DNA of 64,000 nt from Cryptosporangium phraense (GCF_006912135.1 NZ_VIRS01000009.1:186001-250000); one strand, 5' to 3'; numbered from the stretch's first letter, positions 28,138 through 38,268 are shown. Notes: generated by a model from the sequence alone, not told the origin. Program-made: numbers and translations.

Positions 28138-29931
28138 GTGTCCAGGAGGCTGTGGCCCTGGGTCGCCGGTGGGGTCGGTGCGGTGCTCGCCGCGACCGCG
28201 GGTTTCGCGGGCGTGCGGATGGCCGCCGACGACGACGGGCGGGCCTGCGGAGAGCGGACGGTGCGGATCACGGTCGCCGCCGCGCTCGATCAGGCGCCCG
28301 CATTACAGACGATCGCCGACAACTGGCAGCGCACCGGGCCGACGGTGGCCGGTGCCTGCCCGGACGTCCGGATCATCGCGACGCGGTCGGCCGAGGTGGC
28401 GGCGAACCTCGGCGAGATCGAGGCGGCCGGAGGGTCGGCCGATTCGGCCGACGAGCGGCCCGAGCCGCTGTCACCGTCCGAGTCGGCCGCGGCCGCGGCG
28501 GCCGAGGTGGTCTCCGCGTCCAAGCGGCCGACGATCTGGGCGCCGGACTCCCGGGCCTGGGCCGAGCTGGCCAGCACCCGCCCGGACGCGGCCGCGCTGC
28601 TGCCCGAGGGCGCGCCCAGCGTCGCGGTCTCGCCGGTGGTCATCGCGGCCGCGAAGGGCGCCGAGGCCGCGCTCGGCGGGCCGTCGGCGGTCTCCTGGCC
28701 GGGCGTGCTGCGACGGATCGCGGCCGGCCGCGGGACGCTGCGGCTCGGGATGACCGACCCCACCGAGTCCACCGCCGCCCTGCTGACGCTGATGTCGCTG
28801 GCCGACGCGAACGGCGACGGCACGTCGTCGCCGGCCGAGATCGCCGGACCGCTGGCCCTCGAGCGGACGACCCGCACCTACGCGGTGGGCGTGGACGCGC
28901 TGGCCGCGCAGATGTGGCCGGGCGAGTGGGCCGGGAGCGCGACCGGGTCCCGGCTGTCGCTGTTCCCGGCGACCGAGCAGGAGATCCTGCGGCTGGCCCG
29001 AATCAAGGGCACGCCGCCGCTCGTCCCGCTGTACCCGGCCGAGGGCGTCGCCGTGGCCGACCACCCGTTCTACGTGCTCGACGGGGCCTGGGTCACGGCC
29101 GACCAGCGTGCCGTCGCCACCGCGTTCCGGGACGTCGTCCTGGGTAGCGCGGGCCGGGCCGCGTACGGCGCGGCCGGGTTCCGGGACCGGGACGGGACGC
29201 TCGGCGCGCTCGCCTCCGTGCCGCTGACCGCGGGCGCCCCGCTGACCGCGGAGCCGCGCACCCGGGCGTTACCGGACGTGGCCACGCTGACCGGCGTCCT
29301 CGTGCGCTGGCGGGCGCTGCGCCGGCCGGCGAACGTGATCGCCGCGGTCGACACGTCCGGCTCGATGACCGAGAAGGTGCCGGGTCTGCCGATCACCAAG
29401 CTCGACGCGTTCCGTCAGGCCGGCATCCAGGCGGTGCGGCTGTTCAACGACCGGTCGCGGCTCGGGTTGTGGGAGTTCTCCTCGAACCTGTCGGGAACGC
29501 GCGACTACCGCGTGGTGGTGCCGGTCCGGACGATGGCCGAGCAGGTCGGGCCGGTGTCCCAGCGGGAGACGATCGTCGCCGCCACCAACCGCCTACGACC
29601 GCACAGCGCGACCGGGCTCTACGACACGATCGACGCCGCCTACCGCGCCGTGCAGGGCAGCTGGCGGCCCGACCAGCAGAACATCCTGGTCGTGATGACC
29701 GACGGCCGGAACGAGGACCGGACCGGGCTGAGCCTGCCCCAGTTGCTCGCCCGGCTGCGGTCGACGATGACGCCCGCGAAGCCGATCACGGTGCTGGCCA
29801 TCGCCTACGGCTCCGGCGCCGACGTCGAGGCGCTGCAGCGGGTGACGGCGGTGACCGGCGGCCGGACGTTCGTCTCGCGCAATCCGGCCGACATCGGTGC
29901 GGTCCTGCTGTCCGCGATGGTCAACCGGTAG
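28138..29931 (+). CDS. Membrane-anchored solute-binding and VWA-domain protein
   Basis: A 597-residue protein. GTG at 28138 follows GGAGG by 7 bp and gives a signal/anchor segment (about 5-28). Residues about 40-370 look like an extracellular solute-binding domain (periplasmic binding type). A C-terminal von Willebrand A domain (about 390-595) has the MIDAS motif AAVDTSGSMTEK and VVMTDGRNED. Substrate-binding plus VWA fusions are frequent in actinobacteria; role unknown, presumably outside the membrane. Confidence 0.82.
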   Translation: MSRRLWPWVAGGVGAVLAATAGFAGVRMAADDDGRACGERTVRITVAAALDQAPALQTIADNWQRTGPTVAGACPDVRIIATRSAEVAANLGEIEAAGGSADSADERPEPLSPSESAAAAAAEVVSASKRPTIWAPDSRAWAELASTRPDAAALLPEGAPSVAVSPVVIAAAKGAEAALGGPSAVSWPGVLRRIAAGRGTLRLGMTDPTESTAALLTLMSLADANGDGTSSPAEIAGPLALERTTRTYAVGVDALAAQMWPGEWAGSATGSRLSLFPATEQEILRLARIKGTPPLVPLYPAEGVAVADHPFYVLDGAWVTADQRAVATAFRDVVLGSAGRAAYGAAGFRDRDGTLGALASVPLTAGAPLTAEPRTRALPDVATLTGVLVRWRALRRPANVIAAVDTSGSMTEKVPGLPITKLDAFRQAGIQAVRLFNDRSRLGLWEFSSNLSGTRDYRVVVPVRTMAEQVGPVSQRETIVAATNRLRPHSATGLYDTIDAAYRAVQGSWRPDQQNILVVMTDGRNEDRTGLSLPQLLARLRSTMTPAKPITVLAIAYGSGADVEALQRVTAVTGGRTFVSRNPADIGAVLLSAMVNR

Positions 29932-29947
29932 GGCATATTCGGGAACC

Positions 29948-31024
29948 GTGACGGCACTTCATCTGCGGGGCGTGGTACTGCCGGACGACGTCGAGCGGGA
30001 CGTCTGGGTCGTCGGCGGCCGGCTGACGTTCGAACCGGTGCCCGGGGCGTCCACGGTGGCGTCGGGCGGGTTCCTGCTGCCCGGGCTCGTCGACGCGCAC
30101 TGCCACCCGGGGATCGCGCCGGGTGGCCCGGTGACCGAGGTCGCCGAGGCCAAGCGGCTCGCGCTGATCGACCGGGACGCCGGCGTGCTGACGATCCGCG
30201 ACGCGGGTTCGCCGATCGACTACCGCGAGCTCGACGACGACCCCGACATGCCCCGGCTGATCCGGGCCGGCCGGCACCTCGCCCCGCCGCGCCGGTACAT
30301 GCCGGGCCTGGCCGTCGAGTGCACGCCGGCCGAGTTCGTGGCGCAGGCCGCGGTGCAGGCCAGGGCCGGGCACGGCTGGATCAAGATCGTCGGCGACTGG
30401 ATCGACCGCGGTGCCGGTGACCTCGGCCCGACCTACGACGATTCGACGTTCGCGGCCGCCGTCGCCGCGGCCCACGACGCCGGGGCCCGGGTCGCCGTGC
30501 ACACGTTCAGCGAGGCGGCCCTGCCCGGACTGGTCGCGGCCGGCGTCGACTCGATCGAGCACGGCACCGGCCTGTCGCTGGACCTGATCGACGACCTGGC
30601 CTCGCGGGGAACGGCCCTGGTGCCGACGATGACGAACATCCTGACGTTCAGCGACATCGCCGAGAAGGCCCAGCCGAAGTTCCCGGAGTACGCCGAGCAC
30701 ATGCGTCGGCTGCAGGCCGGCTTCCCGGCCGTGGTGCGGGCCGCGTACGAGGCCGGCGTGCCGATCTACGTGGGCACCGACGCCGGCGGGGGAGTGGCCC
30801 ACGGCCTGGCCGCCTCCGAGATGCTGCTGCTGGCCGACGCCGGGATGTCGCCGCTGGACGTGCTGGCGGCCGGCTCCTGGGGCGCCCGCGAGTGGCTCGG
30901 CCTGCCCGGCCTGGAAGAGGGCGGCCTGGCCGACATCTGCGTCTACCCGGAGGACCCCCGCCAGGACCTCGGCGTGCTGAAGGCTCCCACCCGGATGGTC
31001 CTCCGGGGCCGGGTCATCGCCTGA
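29948..31024 (+). CDS. Amidohydrolase family protein
   Basis: A 358-residue metal-dependent hydrolase. Metal motifs: LVDAHCHPG (about 45), KIVGDW (likely Lys/Asp region, about 145), VHTFSEAALPG (about 185), SIEHGTG (about 205) and GTDAGGG (about 282, catalytic Asp). The layout resembles imidazolonepropionase/prolidase-like amidohydrolases. Substrate unknown. Start GTG 29948 is 16 bp after the VWA gene. Confidence 0.85.
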   Translation: MTALHLRGVVLPDDVERDVWVVGGRLTFEPVPGASTVASGGFLLPGLVDAHCHPGIAPGGPVTEVAEAKRLALIDRDAGVLTIRDAGSPIDYRELDDDPDMPRLIRAGRHLAPPRRYMPGLAVECTPAEFVAQAAVQARAGHGWIKIVGDWIDRGAGDLGPTYDDSTFAAAVAAAHDAGARVAVHTFSEAALPGLVAAGVDSIEHGTGLSLDLIDDLASRGTALVPTMTNILTFSDIAEKAQPKFPEYAEHMRRLQAGFPAVVRAAYEAGVPIYVGTDAGGGVAHGLAASEMLLLADAGMSPLDVLAAGSWGAREWLGLPGLEEGGLADICVYPEDPRQDLGVLKAPTRMVLRGRVIA

Positions 31025-31044
31025 AGCCCCTAAGATGCATGCCC

Positions 31045-32457
31045 ATGGCCAAGGCTCCTGTTCTCACCCCGCAGGGTGAGGACTTTCCCCGGTGGTACCA
31101 GGACGTGATCGCGAAGGCCGAGTTGGCCGACAACGGGCCGGTCCGCGGCACGATGGTGATCCGACCGACCGGGTACGCGCTGTGGGAACGGATGCAGCGC
31201 GAGATGGACGACCGCATCAAGGCGGCCGGCGCCCAGAACGCGTACTTCCCGCTCTTCATCCCGGAGTCCTACCTCCGCAAGGAGGCCGAGCACGTCGAGG
31301 GCTTCAGCCCCGAGCTCGCGGTCGTCACCCACGCCGGCGGCAAGCAGCTCGAGGAACCGGTCGTCGTCCGCCCCACCTCCGAGACGATCATCAACGCGTC
31401 GTTCTCGAAGTGGGTCCAGTCGTACCGCGACCTGCCGCTGCTGGTGAACGCGTGGGCGAACGTCGTGCGCTGGGAGATGCGCCCCCGGGTGTTCCTGCGC
31501 ACGACCGAGTTCCTCTGGCAGGAGGGCCACACCTGCCACGCGACCCAGGACGACGCCCGCGCCTACGCCCGCGGGATCCTGCACGGCGCGTACGAGGACT
31601 TCATGGTCAACGTCCTCGCGATGCCGGTCGTCGTCGGCCGGAAGACGGCCCGCGAGCGGTTCGCCGGCGCGATCAACACGATGACGCTCGAAGGCATGAT
31701 GCGCGACGGCAAGGCCCTCCAGATGGGCACCAGTCACGAGCTCGGCCAGAACTTCGCCAAGGCGTTCGACGTGCAGTACTTGTCCGCCGAGGGCCAGCGC
31801 GAGTACGTCTGGCAGACGTCCTGGGGTACGTCCACCCGCATGGTCGGCGGGCTGATCATGGGCCACGGCGACGACAACGGGCTGCGGCTGCCGCCCCGGC
31901 TCGCCCCGACCCAGGCCGTCGTCATGGTGGTGAAGGACGGCGAGGGCGTCGGTGAGGCGTCGGCCAAGCTCGTCGCCGAGTTGCGCGGGGCGGGCGTCCG
32001 CGTCGCTCTGGACGACCGGACCGACACCCCGTTCGGTCGGCGCGCCGTCGACGCCGAGCTCAAGGGCGTCCCCATTCGGGTGGAGGTCGGTCCGCGCGAC
32101 CTGGCGGAAGGGAACGTGACCCTGGTCCGGCGGATCCCGGGGACGAAGACCCCGACGGCGGTGGGGGCGACCGCGACCGCGGTCACGGCGGCGCTGGTCG
32201 AAGACCAGCAGGCCCTCTACGACGAGGCGCTCGCGCGCCGCGAGGACCGGACCGCGGACGTGACGACGGTCGAGGACGCGATCGACGCGGCCGCCACCGG
32301 GTGGGCGCGTATCCCCTGGGCGACGCTCGCCGAGGGCGGCGAGGCCCGGCTGGCCCAGGAGGCGATCACGGTCCGGTGCCTGATCCGCGCGGACGGGTCG
32401 GTGCCGGAGTCGGACACCGAAGCAGACGTGGTCGCGGTCGTCGGCCGGTCGTACTGA
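31045..32457 (+). CDS. proS: Prolyl-tRNA synthetase
   Basis: A 470-residue class II synthetase of the short, archaeal/eukaryote-like ProRS type (no editing insert). N-terminal APVLTPQGEDFPRWYQDVI; motif 2 region FLRTTEFLWQEGHTCHA; RPTSETIINASFSKWVQSYR for proline/ATP binding; anticodon-binding domain from about 300; C-terminal zinc-type domain remnant. ATG 31045 was preferred over ATG 31039, with no clear ribosome-binding site for either. TGA overlaps the following ATG by one base. Confidence 0.95.
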   Translation: MAKAPVLTPQGEDFPRWYQDVIAKAELADNGPVRGTMVIRPTGYALWERMQREMDDRIKAAGAQNAYFPLFIPESYLRKEAEHVEGFSPELAVVTHAGGKQLEEPVVVRPTSETIINASFSKWVQSYRDLPLLVNAWANVVRWEMRPRVFLRTTEFLWQEGHTCHATQDDARAYARGILHGAYEDFMVNVLAMPVVVGRKTARERFAGAINTMTLEGMMRDGKALQMGTSHELGQNFAKAFDVQYLSAEGQREYVWQTSWGTSTRMVGGLIMGHGDDNGLRLPPRLAPTQAVVMVVKDGEGVGEASAKLVAELRGAGVRVALDDRTDTPFGRRAVDAELKGVPIRVEVGPRDLAEGNVTLVRRIPGTKTPTAVGATATAVTAALVEDQQALYDEALARREDRTADVTTVEDAIDAAATGWARIPWATLAEGGEARLAQEAITVRCLIRADGSVPESDTEADVVAVVGRSY

Positions 32458-33137
32458 TGCCGTTCGAGCCGGGCCGGACCGCGCTGGTCCGGCACTGCCG
32501 GGGTGGCCTGATCCAGGCGGTCCGGCCGTGCCTGGTCGTCTCCGACGACGCCGACGGCGTGCTGCTCTGGCTGCCCCGGGACACGCCGACGCGGACCTCG
32601 CTGTTCGCCGACGGACGCCCGGTGCGTGACGTGCCGCTGGAGGAGCGCTTCACCCGGCCCTGGCACACCGGGCCGGGCGTCTGGAGCGGTACCAGCGTGC
32701 TCGAGTGGATCCCGCCGGGCGAACCCTGGCACACCGTGTACTGGTTCTTCGACGGCGCCGGCCGGTTCCGGAACTGGTACGTGAACGTCGAGACGCCTCC
32801 GGTTCGCTGGTCGGGCGGCTTCGACTCGGACGACCTGGAGCTGGACGTCGTCGTCGCCCCGGACCGGTCGTGCGTCCTGAAGGACGAGGACGAGCTGGAG
32901 GCGGCGGTGGCGGCCGGGGACCTGTCGGCGCGCGTCGCCGAGCGGACCCGGCTGGAGGCGTCGGCGGCGATCGACGCGGCCACCGCGGGCCGCCCGCCGT
33001 TCGACGGCCGCTGGACCGATTTCCGGCCGGACCCGGCCTGGCCGCGCCCGCAGCTCCCGGCCGACTGGGACCATCCAGTGGTCTCGACGTCGGCCGAAGG
33101 CCGATTCGGAGCATCGGCCGCGGATCTGGCAGAATAG
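32457..33137 (+). CDS. DUF402 domain protein
   Basis: A 226-residue protein. The DUF402 core (about 60-180) holds WHTVYWFFDGAGRFRNWYVNVETPP and DSDDLELDVVV, then an acidic helix with DEDELEAAVAAGDLSAR. Family members include nucleoside di/triphosphatases and RNA-binding FAU-1-like proteins; the conserved Asp/Glu set supports a phosphatase role but does not prove it. Coupled to proS by a TGATG overlap. Confidence 0.8.
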   Translation: MPFEPGRTALVRHCRGGLIQAVRPCLVVSDDADGVLLWLPRDTPTRTSLFADGRPVRDVPLEERFTRPWHTGPGVWSGTSVLEWIPPGEPWHTVYWFFDGAGRFRNWYVNVETPPVRWSGGFDSDDLELDVVVAPDRSCVLKDEDELEAAVAAGDLSARVAERTRLEASAAIDAATAGRPPFDGRWTDFRPDPAWPRPQLPADWDHPVVSTSAEGRFGASAADLAE

Positions 33138-33268
33138 GCGGCTGAACTGACCATCGTGTGGGCCCTCTATCCCAACTCACGGTGTTCGGTCCGCCGGGTC
33201 GGCGCACCATAGTCCCCACGTGGCGTCGGCGGCCCATCCCGTACTGAAACCCAGGAGCATCCACACCA

Positions 33269-33700
33269 GTGGCCACCAAGATCAAGTTGCTGCGCCTCGG
33301 AAAGATCCGCGCGCCGCACTACCGCATCGTCGTCGCCGACGCCCGCACCAAGCGCGACGGACGGGTCATCGAGACGATCGGTAAGTACCACCCGAAGGAA
33401 GACCCGAGCTTCATCGAGGTCGACTCCGACCGGGCGCAGTACTGGCTCGGCGTCGGCGCGCAGCCGACCGAGGCCGTCGCGGCGATCCTCCGGGTCACCG
33501 GCGACTGGCAGAAGCACAAGGGCGAGGCCGCCCCGCCGCCGATGAAGGTCGCGGCGCCGAAGGCCGACAAGAAGGAGATCTTCAACGAGGTGGCCCGTGC
33601 CGCGGCCGACGGTGCCCCCGTCGCCGACGCGACCACCCCGAAGAAGAAGGCCGCCAAGAAGGCGGACGCCGACGACGCAGCGGCTCCTGCGGAGTCCTGA
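33269..33700 (+). CDS. rpsP: Ribosomal protein bS16
   Basis: A 143-residue small-subunit protein; the core (about 1-85) has [21 protein letters not shown] and [16 protein letters not shown]. The remainder is an Ala/Lys/Asp-rich extension typical of actinobacteria. GTG start behind AGGAG. It opens the rpsP-khpA-rimM-trmD-rplS operon; the 130 bp before it (33138-33268) presumably carry the promoter. Confidence 0.96.
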   Translation: MATKIKLLRLGKIRAPHYRIVVADARTKRDGRVIETIGKYHPKEDPSFIEVDSDRAQYWLGVGAQPTEAVAAILRVTGDWQKHKGEAAPPPMKVAAPKADKKEIFNEVARAAADGAPVADATTPKKKAAKKADADDAAAPAES

Positions 33701-33701
33701 C

Positions 33702-33941
33702 GTGGTCCTGCCCGCAGCGCTGGAACACCTCGTCCGGGGCATCGTCGACAACCCGGACGACGTCCGGGTCGACCTGGTGCACGGGCGCCGGGGCAAGGTG
33801 CTCGAGGTTCGGGTCCACCCGGAGGATCTCGGCAAGGTGATCGGCCGCAACGGCCGTACCGCGAAGGCTCTGCGCCAGGTGGTCGCCGGTATCGGTGGCC
33901 GCGGGGTGCGGGTCGACGTGGTCGAGACCGACCTGCGCTGA
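33702..33941 (+). CDS. khpA: KH-domain RNA-binding protein
   Basis: A 79-residue KH-type protein with the GxxG-like loop GKVIGRNGRTAKALRQVV. It binds RNA with KhpB in other bacteria and affects translation and cell division. GTG 33702 lies directly after the rpsP stop; rimM follows 4 bp later. Confidence 0.92.
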   Translation: MVLPAALEHLVRGIVDNPDDVRVDLVHGRRGKVLEVRVHPEDLGKVIGRNGRTAKALRQVVAGIGGRGVRVDVVETDLR

Positions 33942-33944
33942 CCC

Positions 33945-34451
33945 ATGCAGCTGGTGGTGGGGCGGGTCGGTCGTGCCCACGGCATCCGCGGCGACGTGTT
34001 CGTCGAGGTCCGTACCGACGATCCGGATGATCGGTTCGCGGAGGGGTCGGTGCTGGCCACCGACCCCGCCGACGCCGGTCCGCTGACGGTCTCGGACGCC
34101 CGGTGGCACTCCGGCAAGCTCGTGGTGCACTTCTCCGGGTTCGACGACCGGAACGCCGGCGAGCGGCTGAGGGGCGTACTGCTGGTCGTCGATTCCGACG
34201 ACCTGCCCCCGTCGGACGATCCGGACGAGTTCCACGACTACGAACTGGTGGGGCTTTCCGCCTTCACCGTGTCGGGCGCTGCTCTCGGATCGGTCGTGGA
34301 CGTGGTGCACAGCGCCGCGGGCGAGATCCTCGTGCTCTCGGTCGACGGGGCCGAGCGGCTGGTGCCGTTCGTCCGGGAGATGGTGCCGACCATCGACGTG
34401 CCCGGCGGCCGGGTCGTGATCGACCCGCCGGAGGGGCTGTTCGAGCTGTGA
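33945..34451 (+). CDS. rimM: 16S rRNA processing protein RimM
   Basis: A 168-residue 30S assembly factor. N-terminal RimM domain [22 protein letters not shown]; the C-terminal PRC-barrel-like part holds [11 protein letters not shown] and [20 protein letters not shown]. Overlaps the trmD start by four bases. Confidence 0.95.
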   Translation: MQLVVGRVGRAHGIRGDVFVEVRTDDPDDRFAEGSVLATDPADAGPLTVSDARWHSGKLVVHFSGFDDRNAGERLRGVLLVVDSDDLPPSDDPDEFHDYELVGLSAFTVSGAALGSVVDVVHSAAGEILVLSVDGAERLVPFVREMVPTIDVPGGRVVIDPPEGLFEL

Positions 34452-35212
34452 AGATCGACGTCGTTTCGATCTTCCCGGGGTACCTGGCCCCGCTGCGGGA
34501 GTCGTTGATCGGCAAGGCCGTCTCGCGCGGCCTCATCGAGGTCGGGGTGCACGACCTGCGGACCTGGACGTCGGACGTCCACCGGACGGTGGACGACTCG
34601 CCGTACGGCGGCGGCCCCGGGATGCTGATGCGCCCGGAGCCGTGGGGCCTGGCCCTGGACGCGCTGGCTCCTCTCGGGGGGCCGCAGCCGCGGCTGGTGG
34701 TCCCGACGCCCGCCGGCCGTCCGTTCACCCAGGCGTTGGCTCGCGAGCTCTCGGCCGAGCCCTGGTTGCTGTTCGCCTGCGGACGCTACGAGGGCATCGA
34801 TTCGCGGGTGGCCGCGTATGCCGCCGACCGGATGGTGGTCGACGAGGTCAGCCTCGGCGACTACGTGCTGGCCGGCGGTGAGGTCGCGGTACTGGTGATG
34901 GTGGAGGCGATCGGGCGGCTGCTCCCCGGCGTGCTGGGGAACGCGGCCTCGCACGAGCAGGACTCGTTCTCCGACGGCCTGCTCGAGGGCCCGGCCTACA
35001 CGCGTCCGGAAGTGTGGCGGGGTCTTCCGGTGCCGGAGGTGCTGCTGTCCGGGCACCACGCGGGGATCGCCCGCTGGCGCCGGGACGAGTCGCTCCGGCG
35101 CACGGCGCAACGGCGTCCGGAGTTGCTGGGCGCGGTTTCGCTGGATGACGCGGATCGTGCCGTGCTGGAGCAAGCCGGGTTTCCGGTTACTCCAAAAGAT
35201 GTGGCACAGTAG
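34448..35212 (+). CDS. trmD: tRNA (guanine-37-N1) methyltransferase
   Basis: A 254-residue SPOUT methyltransferase that methylates G37 to prevent frameshifting. Motifs: [31 protein letters not shown] and [20 protein letters not shown], which forms the knot binding SAM. GTG 34448 is shared with the rimM stop. Confidence 0.96.
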   Translation: MKIDVVSIFPGYLAPLRESLIGKAVSRGLIEVGVHDLRTWTSDVHRTVDDSPYGGGPGMLMRPEPWGLALDALAPLGGPQPRLVVPTPAGRPFTQALARELSAEPWLLFACGRYEGIDSRVAAYAADRMVVDEVSLGDYVLAGGEVAVLVMVEAIGRLLPGVLGNAASHEQDSFSDGLLEGPAYTRPEVWRGLPVPEVLLSGHHAGIARWRRDESLRRTAQRRPELLGAVSLDDADRAVLEQAGFPVTPKDVAQ

Positions 35213-35286
35213 GAGAGTTGCCGCTGACGTCTACGGCGTTTCAGCGTGCCTGAATTCTTTTGACGACGAGGAAAGCGAAGTCCGCG

Positions 35287-35643
35287 ATGAACACCCTGGA
35301 TGAACTGGACGCCGCGACGCTGCGTTCCGACATCCCGGCCTTCCGGCCCGGCGACACCCTCAAGGTGCACGTGCGGGTCGTCGAGGGCAACCGGTCCCGT
35401 ATCCAGGTGTTCCAGGGTGCGGTGATCCGGCGGCAGGGTTCCGGCGCCCGCGAGACCTTCACGGTCCGCAAGGTCAGCTTCGGTGTCGGCGTGGAGCGCA
35501 CCTTCCCGGTGCACACCCCGGTCATCGAGAAGATCGAGGTCGTCACCAGGGGTGACGTCCGGCGCGCCAAGCTCTACTACCTCCGTGGTCTGCGCGGCAA
35601 GGCCGCCAAGATCAAGGAGAAGCGCGAGACGGCTGGAGCCTGA
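35287..35643 (+). CDS. rplS: Ribosomal protein bL19
   Basis: A 118-residue large-subunit protein: [32 protein letters not shown] and [20 protein letters not shown] 35287 is chosen; a TTG 27 bp earlier lies nearer a GAGG-like site and cannot be excluded. It sits 74 bp after trmD. Confidence 0.95.
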   Translation: MNTLDELDAATLRSDIPAFRPGDTLKVHVRVVEGNRSRIQVFQGAVIRRQGSGARETFTVRKVSFGVGVERTFPVHTPVIEKIEVVTRGDVRRAKLYYLRGLRGKAAKIKEKRETAGA

Positions 35644-35670
35644 GTCGGCTGACTCCGTCGATACGGCGGC

Positions 35671-37074
35671 GTGACGACGCCCGATCGGTACGGCCGCTCC
35701 GATTCCGGAGCGGCCGACGATCATTTCGACGAGCTGGCTCGTCGGCTCGGGCGTAGTCAGCGTCAGAACCCGTCTCGTCCGACCCCCGCGGGTCGTGACG
35801 GGTCGGGTTCTTTGATCTGGCCCGGTGGTCCGGTGCCCGCTGCCCGCGAACCGGTCGCCGGTGAACACAACGGCCCCTCGGGCCGTGATTCGGGTGTGGG
35901 AAGAATGGGCGGCGTTGAGCACCTTCCGGACGATCGCTACGGCCGACGTCCGGACGGTCGGCCGTCCGGTGGCAGACCGGCCGGCGGGGGCCGGCGGCGT
36001 CCGGATCCGTATTACGACCCGTATGCGGACGCTCCGCGCTCGCCGGTCGACGGGTACGCGCCGCGATACCAGGAGCCGTCTCATCGGCCCGAGGACGACT
36101 CGGCGTATTACCGGGAGACTTACGGCCAGCCGCGGCCCACTTCGTCGGCCTCGTCGTCGTCAGGCGGGTCGTCGGCGGCCGATCGGGCCGGTGGCCGCCA
36201 CCGCGCCGGAGCGCGGCCGTACGCGGGGGCGGCGTCGAGCCGCAACCGTCGCCGGGCGCTGCCGCTCTGGCAGGAGATCCCGCTCCTGCTGATCATCGCG
36301 TTCGTGCTCGCGACCGTGATCAAGACGTTCGTGGTCCAGGCGTTCTTCATTCCGTCCGGTTCGATGGAGCGGACGCTGCTGGTCAGCGACCGGGTGCTGG
36401 TCAACAAGTTCGTCTACGACCTGCGTGAGCCGCGCCGGGGCGAGGTCGTGGTGTTCCGGGGCACCGACTCGTGGGTGCCGGAGAACGCCGTCCCCACGAA
36501 CACCGGCACTCTGGCGACGGCCGGGCGGATGCTCGGCGGGCTGGTCGGAGCCGCACCGCCGGACGAGAAGGACTTCGTCAAGCGGGTGATCGGTGTCGGC
36601 GGCGACACCGTGCAGTGCTGCGACAAGAACGGCCGGGTCCAGGTCAACGGCGTCTCGCTGGTCGAGCCGTACGTGTTCGAGGACAACACGCTCGACGAGC
36701 GTCAGTTCGGGCCGGTGAAGGTGCCCGCGGGCCGGCTGTTCATGATGGGCGACCACCGGGCCGCGTCCGCGGACTCGCGGGTGTACCTGTCCGACCAGTG
36801 GCGGGGGACGATCCCGGTCAACGCGGTGATCGGGCAGGCCTACGCGACCGCGTGGCCGATCTCCCGTTGGAGTTTGCTGCAAACTCCCGATACTTTCAGC
36901 AATGTTCCGACTGCGCTGGGTGAGCCTGGCCGAGTGGCCCCTCGACCCACCGGAGCAGGGGCTTTGCTGGTCTTCCCGCTGCTGTTCGGGCCGTTCGGGG
37001 CGGTCGGTGCCGGACGTGCCCCCAGGTGGCTGTTGCGCCCAGATTCGCTCCGACACCGTAGGCTGCGTAGGTGA
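35671..37074 (+). CDS. lepB: Signal peptidase I with long N-terminal extension
   Basis: A 467-residue leader peptidase. Residues 1 to about 200 form a Gly/Pro/Arg/Asp-rich disordered region, then a membrane helix (about 205-226) and the catalytic domain: PSGSMERTLL (Ser about 231), FVKRVIGVGGD (Lys about 304) and GDHRAASADSR. After it comes an extra tail with a hydrophobic stretch (about 430-450) not needed by the family. It cleaves signal peptides on the outer face. The TGA overlaps the ATG of a second signal peptidase. Confidence 0.92.
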   Translation: MTTPDRYGRSDSGAADDHFDELARRLGRSQRQNPSRPTPAGRDGSGSLIWPGGPVPAAREPVAGEHNGPSGRDSGVGRMGGVEHLPDDRYGRRPDGRPSGGRPAGGGRRRPDPYYDPYADAPRSPVDGYAPRYQEPSHRPEDDSAYYRETYGQPRPTSSASSSSGGSSAADRAGGRHRAGARPYAGAASSRNRRRALPLWQEIPLLLIIAFVLATVIKTFVVQAFFIPSGSMERTLLVSDRVLVNKFVYDLREPRRGEVVVFRGTDSWVPENAVPTNTGTLATAGRMLGGLVGAAPPDEKDFVKRVIGVGGDTVQCCDKNGRVQVNGVSLVEPYVFEDNTLDERQFGPVKVPAGRLFMMGDHRAASADSRVYLSDQWRGTIPVNAVIGQAYATAWPISRWSLLQTPDTFSNVPTALGEPGRVAPRPTGAGALLVFPLLFGPFGAVGAGRAPRWLLRPDSLRHRRLRR

Positions 37075-37688
37075 TGCCCGAGACCTCCCGTCGGAAACAG
37101 CGGTCATTCTGGGTCGAACTGCCGATCCTTCTTCTCGTCGCGGTGATCGTCGCCGTGCTGGTTCGGACGTTCCTGGTACAGACCTTCTACATCCCGTCCG
37201 GATCGATGGAGACCACGCTCCTGATCAACGACCGGGTGCTGGTGAACAAGATGGTTTATCGCTTCCGCGAGCCGCGGCGGGGCGAGGTCGTCGTGTTCGT
37301 GCCGCCGAAGCAGTGGGACGCCGGCCCGAGCAAGGACGACTACATCAAGCGCGTGGTCGCGGTCGGCGGCGACAAGGTCGTGTGCTGTGACGCGTCCGGC
37401 AAGATCACGATCAACGGCCGTCCGCTGAACGAGGACTACCTGTACGAGGACGACGTGCCGTCGTCGCAGCCGTTCGACGTGACGGTGCCCACCGGGCGGT
37501 TGTTCGTGCTGGGGGACCATCGGTCGGCGTCGGCCGACTCGCGGTTCCACCCGGATTATCAGTCGGGGACGATCCCGGTCGACGCCGTGGTGGGGCGGGC
37601 GTTCGTGATTTTCTGGCCGTTCGGGCACATGGCGACGCTTCCGGTGCCGAAGGGGTACGAGGCGATTCCTGCTCCGTCGGGTGGCTGA
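37074..37688 (+). CDS. lepB: Signal peptidase I (second, short copy)
   Basis: A 204-residue enzyme of normal length: one N-terminal membrane helix (about 14-34), PSGSMETTLL (catalytic Ser), YIKRVVAVGGD (catalytic Lys) and GDHRSASADSRFH. Tandem lepB copies in this locus are standard in actinomycetes. ATG 37074 is used; a GTG directly before it is possible. Overlaps the Nudix gene by 8 bp. Confidence 0.93.
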   Translation: MPETSRRKQRSFWVELPILLLVAVIVAVLVRTFLVQTFYIPSGSMETTLLINDRVLVNKMVYRFREPRRGEVVVFVPPKQWDAGPSKDDYIKRVVAVGGDKVVCCDASGKITINGRPLNEDYLYEDDVPSSQPFDVTVPTGRLFVLGDHRSASADSRFHPDYQSGTIPVDAVVGRAFVIFWPFGHMATLPVPKGYEAIPAPSGG

Positions 37689-38268
37689 GCAGTCGTTCGA
37701 TCGGGAACGGCCCGTCGCCGGGCGTCCGCATGAGGACGCTCGGCCGCTGACGGCCGGGAGCGCTCCGCCGGGCGGGGCGCCGGCGCGGCCGTGGCGGTTG
37801 TCGGGGCGGTTGCTCGTTCTCGATCCGCAGGATCGACTGCTGCTCGTTCGCTCCCGGGATCCGGGCTACCCGGAGCTGGGCGAGTGGTGGGAGGTCCCGG
37901 GCGGCGGCGTGGACCCGGGCGAGACCACGGTCGAGGCCGCACTGCGCGAGCTGCGCGAGGAGACCGGCGTCGCCCTGGAGCCGTCCACCGTGGGACCGGC
38001 CGTCTGGGAGCTCGAGATGACCTACCTCTGGCTGGGCCGTCGGCGCTGGGCGAGGCAGGCGATCCACCTGGCCCGGCCGTCGGGAACGCCCGAGCCGGTC
38101 TCCGAGGTGCACTACACGCCGGAGGAACAGGACACGTTCCTCGCCGCCGAATGGGTGCCGGTCTCCGCGTTGGAGCGGGTGCGGACGTTCCCGGACGGGG
38201 TCGGGTCGGGGCTGGCGGCGCTGGCCGCCGGGACGTCGATCGACACCGGGTTCGCGGTCTGGTGCTGA
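37681..38268 (+). CDS. Nudix hydrolase
   Basis: A 195-residue protein with a complete Nudix box, GGGVDPGETTVEAALRELREETGV, at about 79-101. The substrate is a nucleoside diphosphate derivative but cannot be specified. An N-terminal 35 residues are probably disordered. GTG 37681 overlaps lepB. A short Gly-rich stretch and 90 bp separate it from a second Nudix gene. Confidence 0.88.
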   Translation: MAEQSFDRERPVAGRPHEDARPLTAGSAPPGGAPARPWRLSGRLLVLDPQDRLLLVRSRDPGYPELGEWWEVPGGGVDPGETTVEAALRELREETGVALEPSTVGPAVWELEMTYLWLGRRRWARQAIHLARPSGTPEPVSEVHYTPEEQDTFLAAEWVPVSALERVRTFPDGVGSGLAALAAGTSIDTGFAVWC

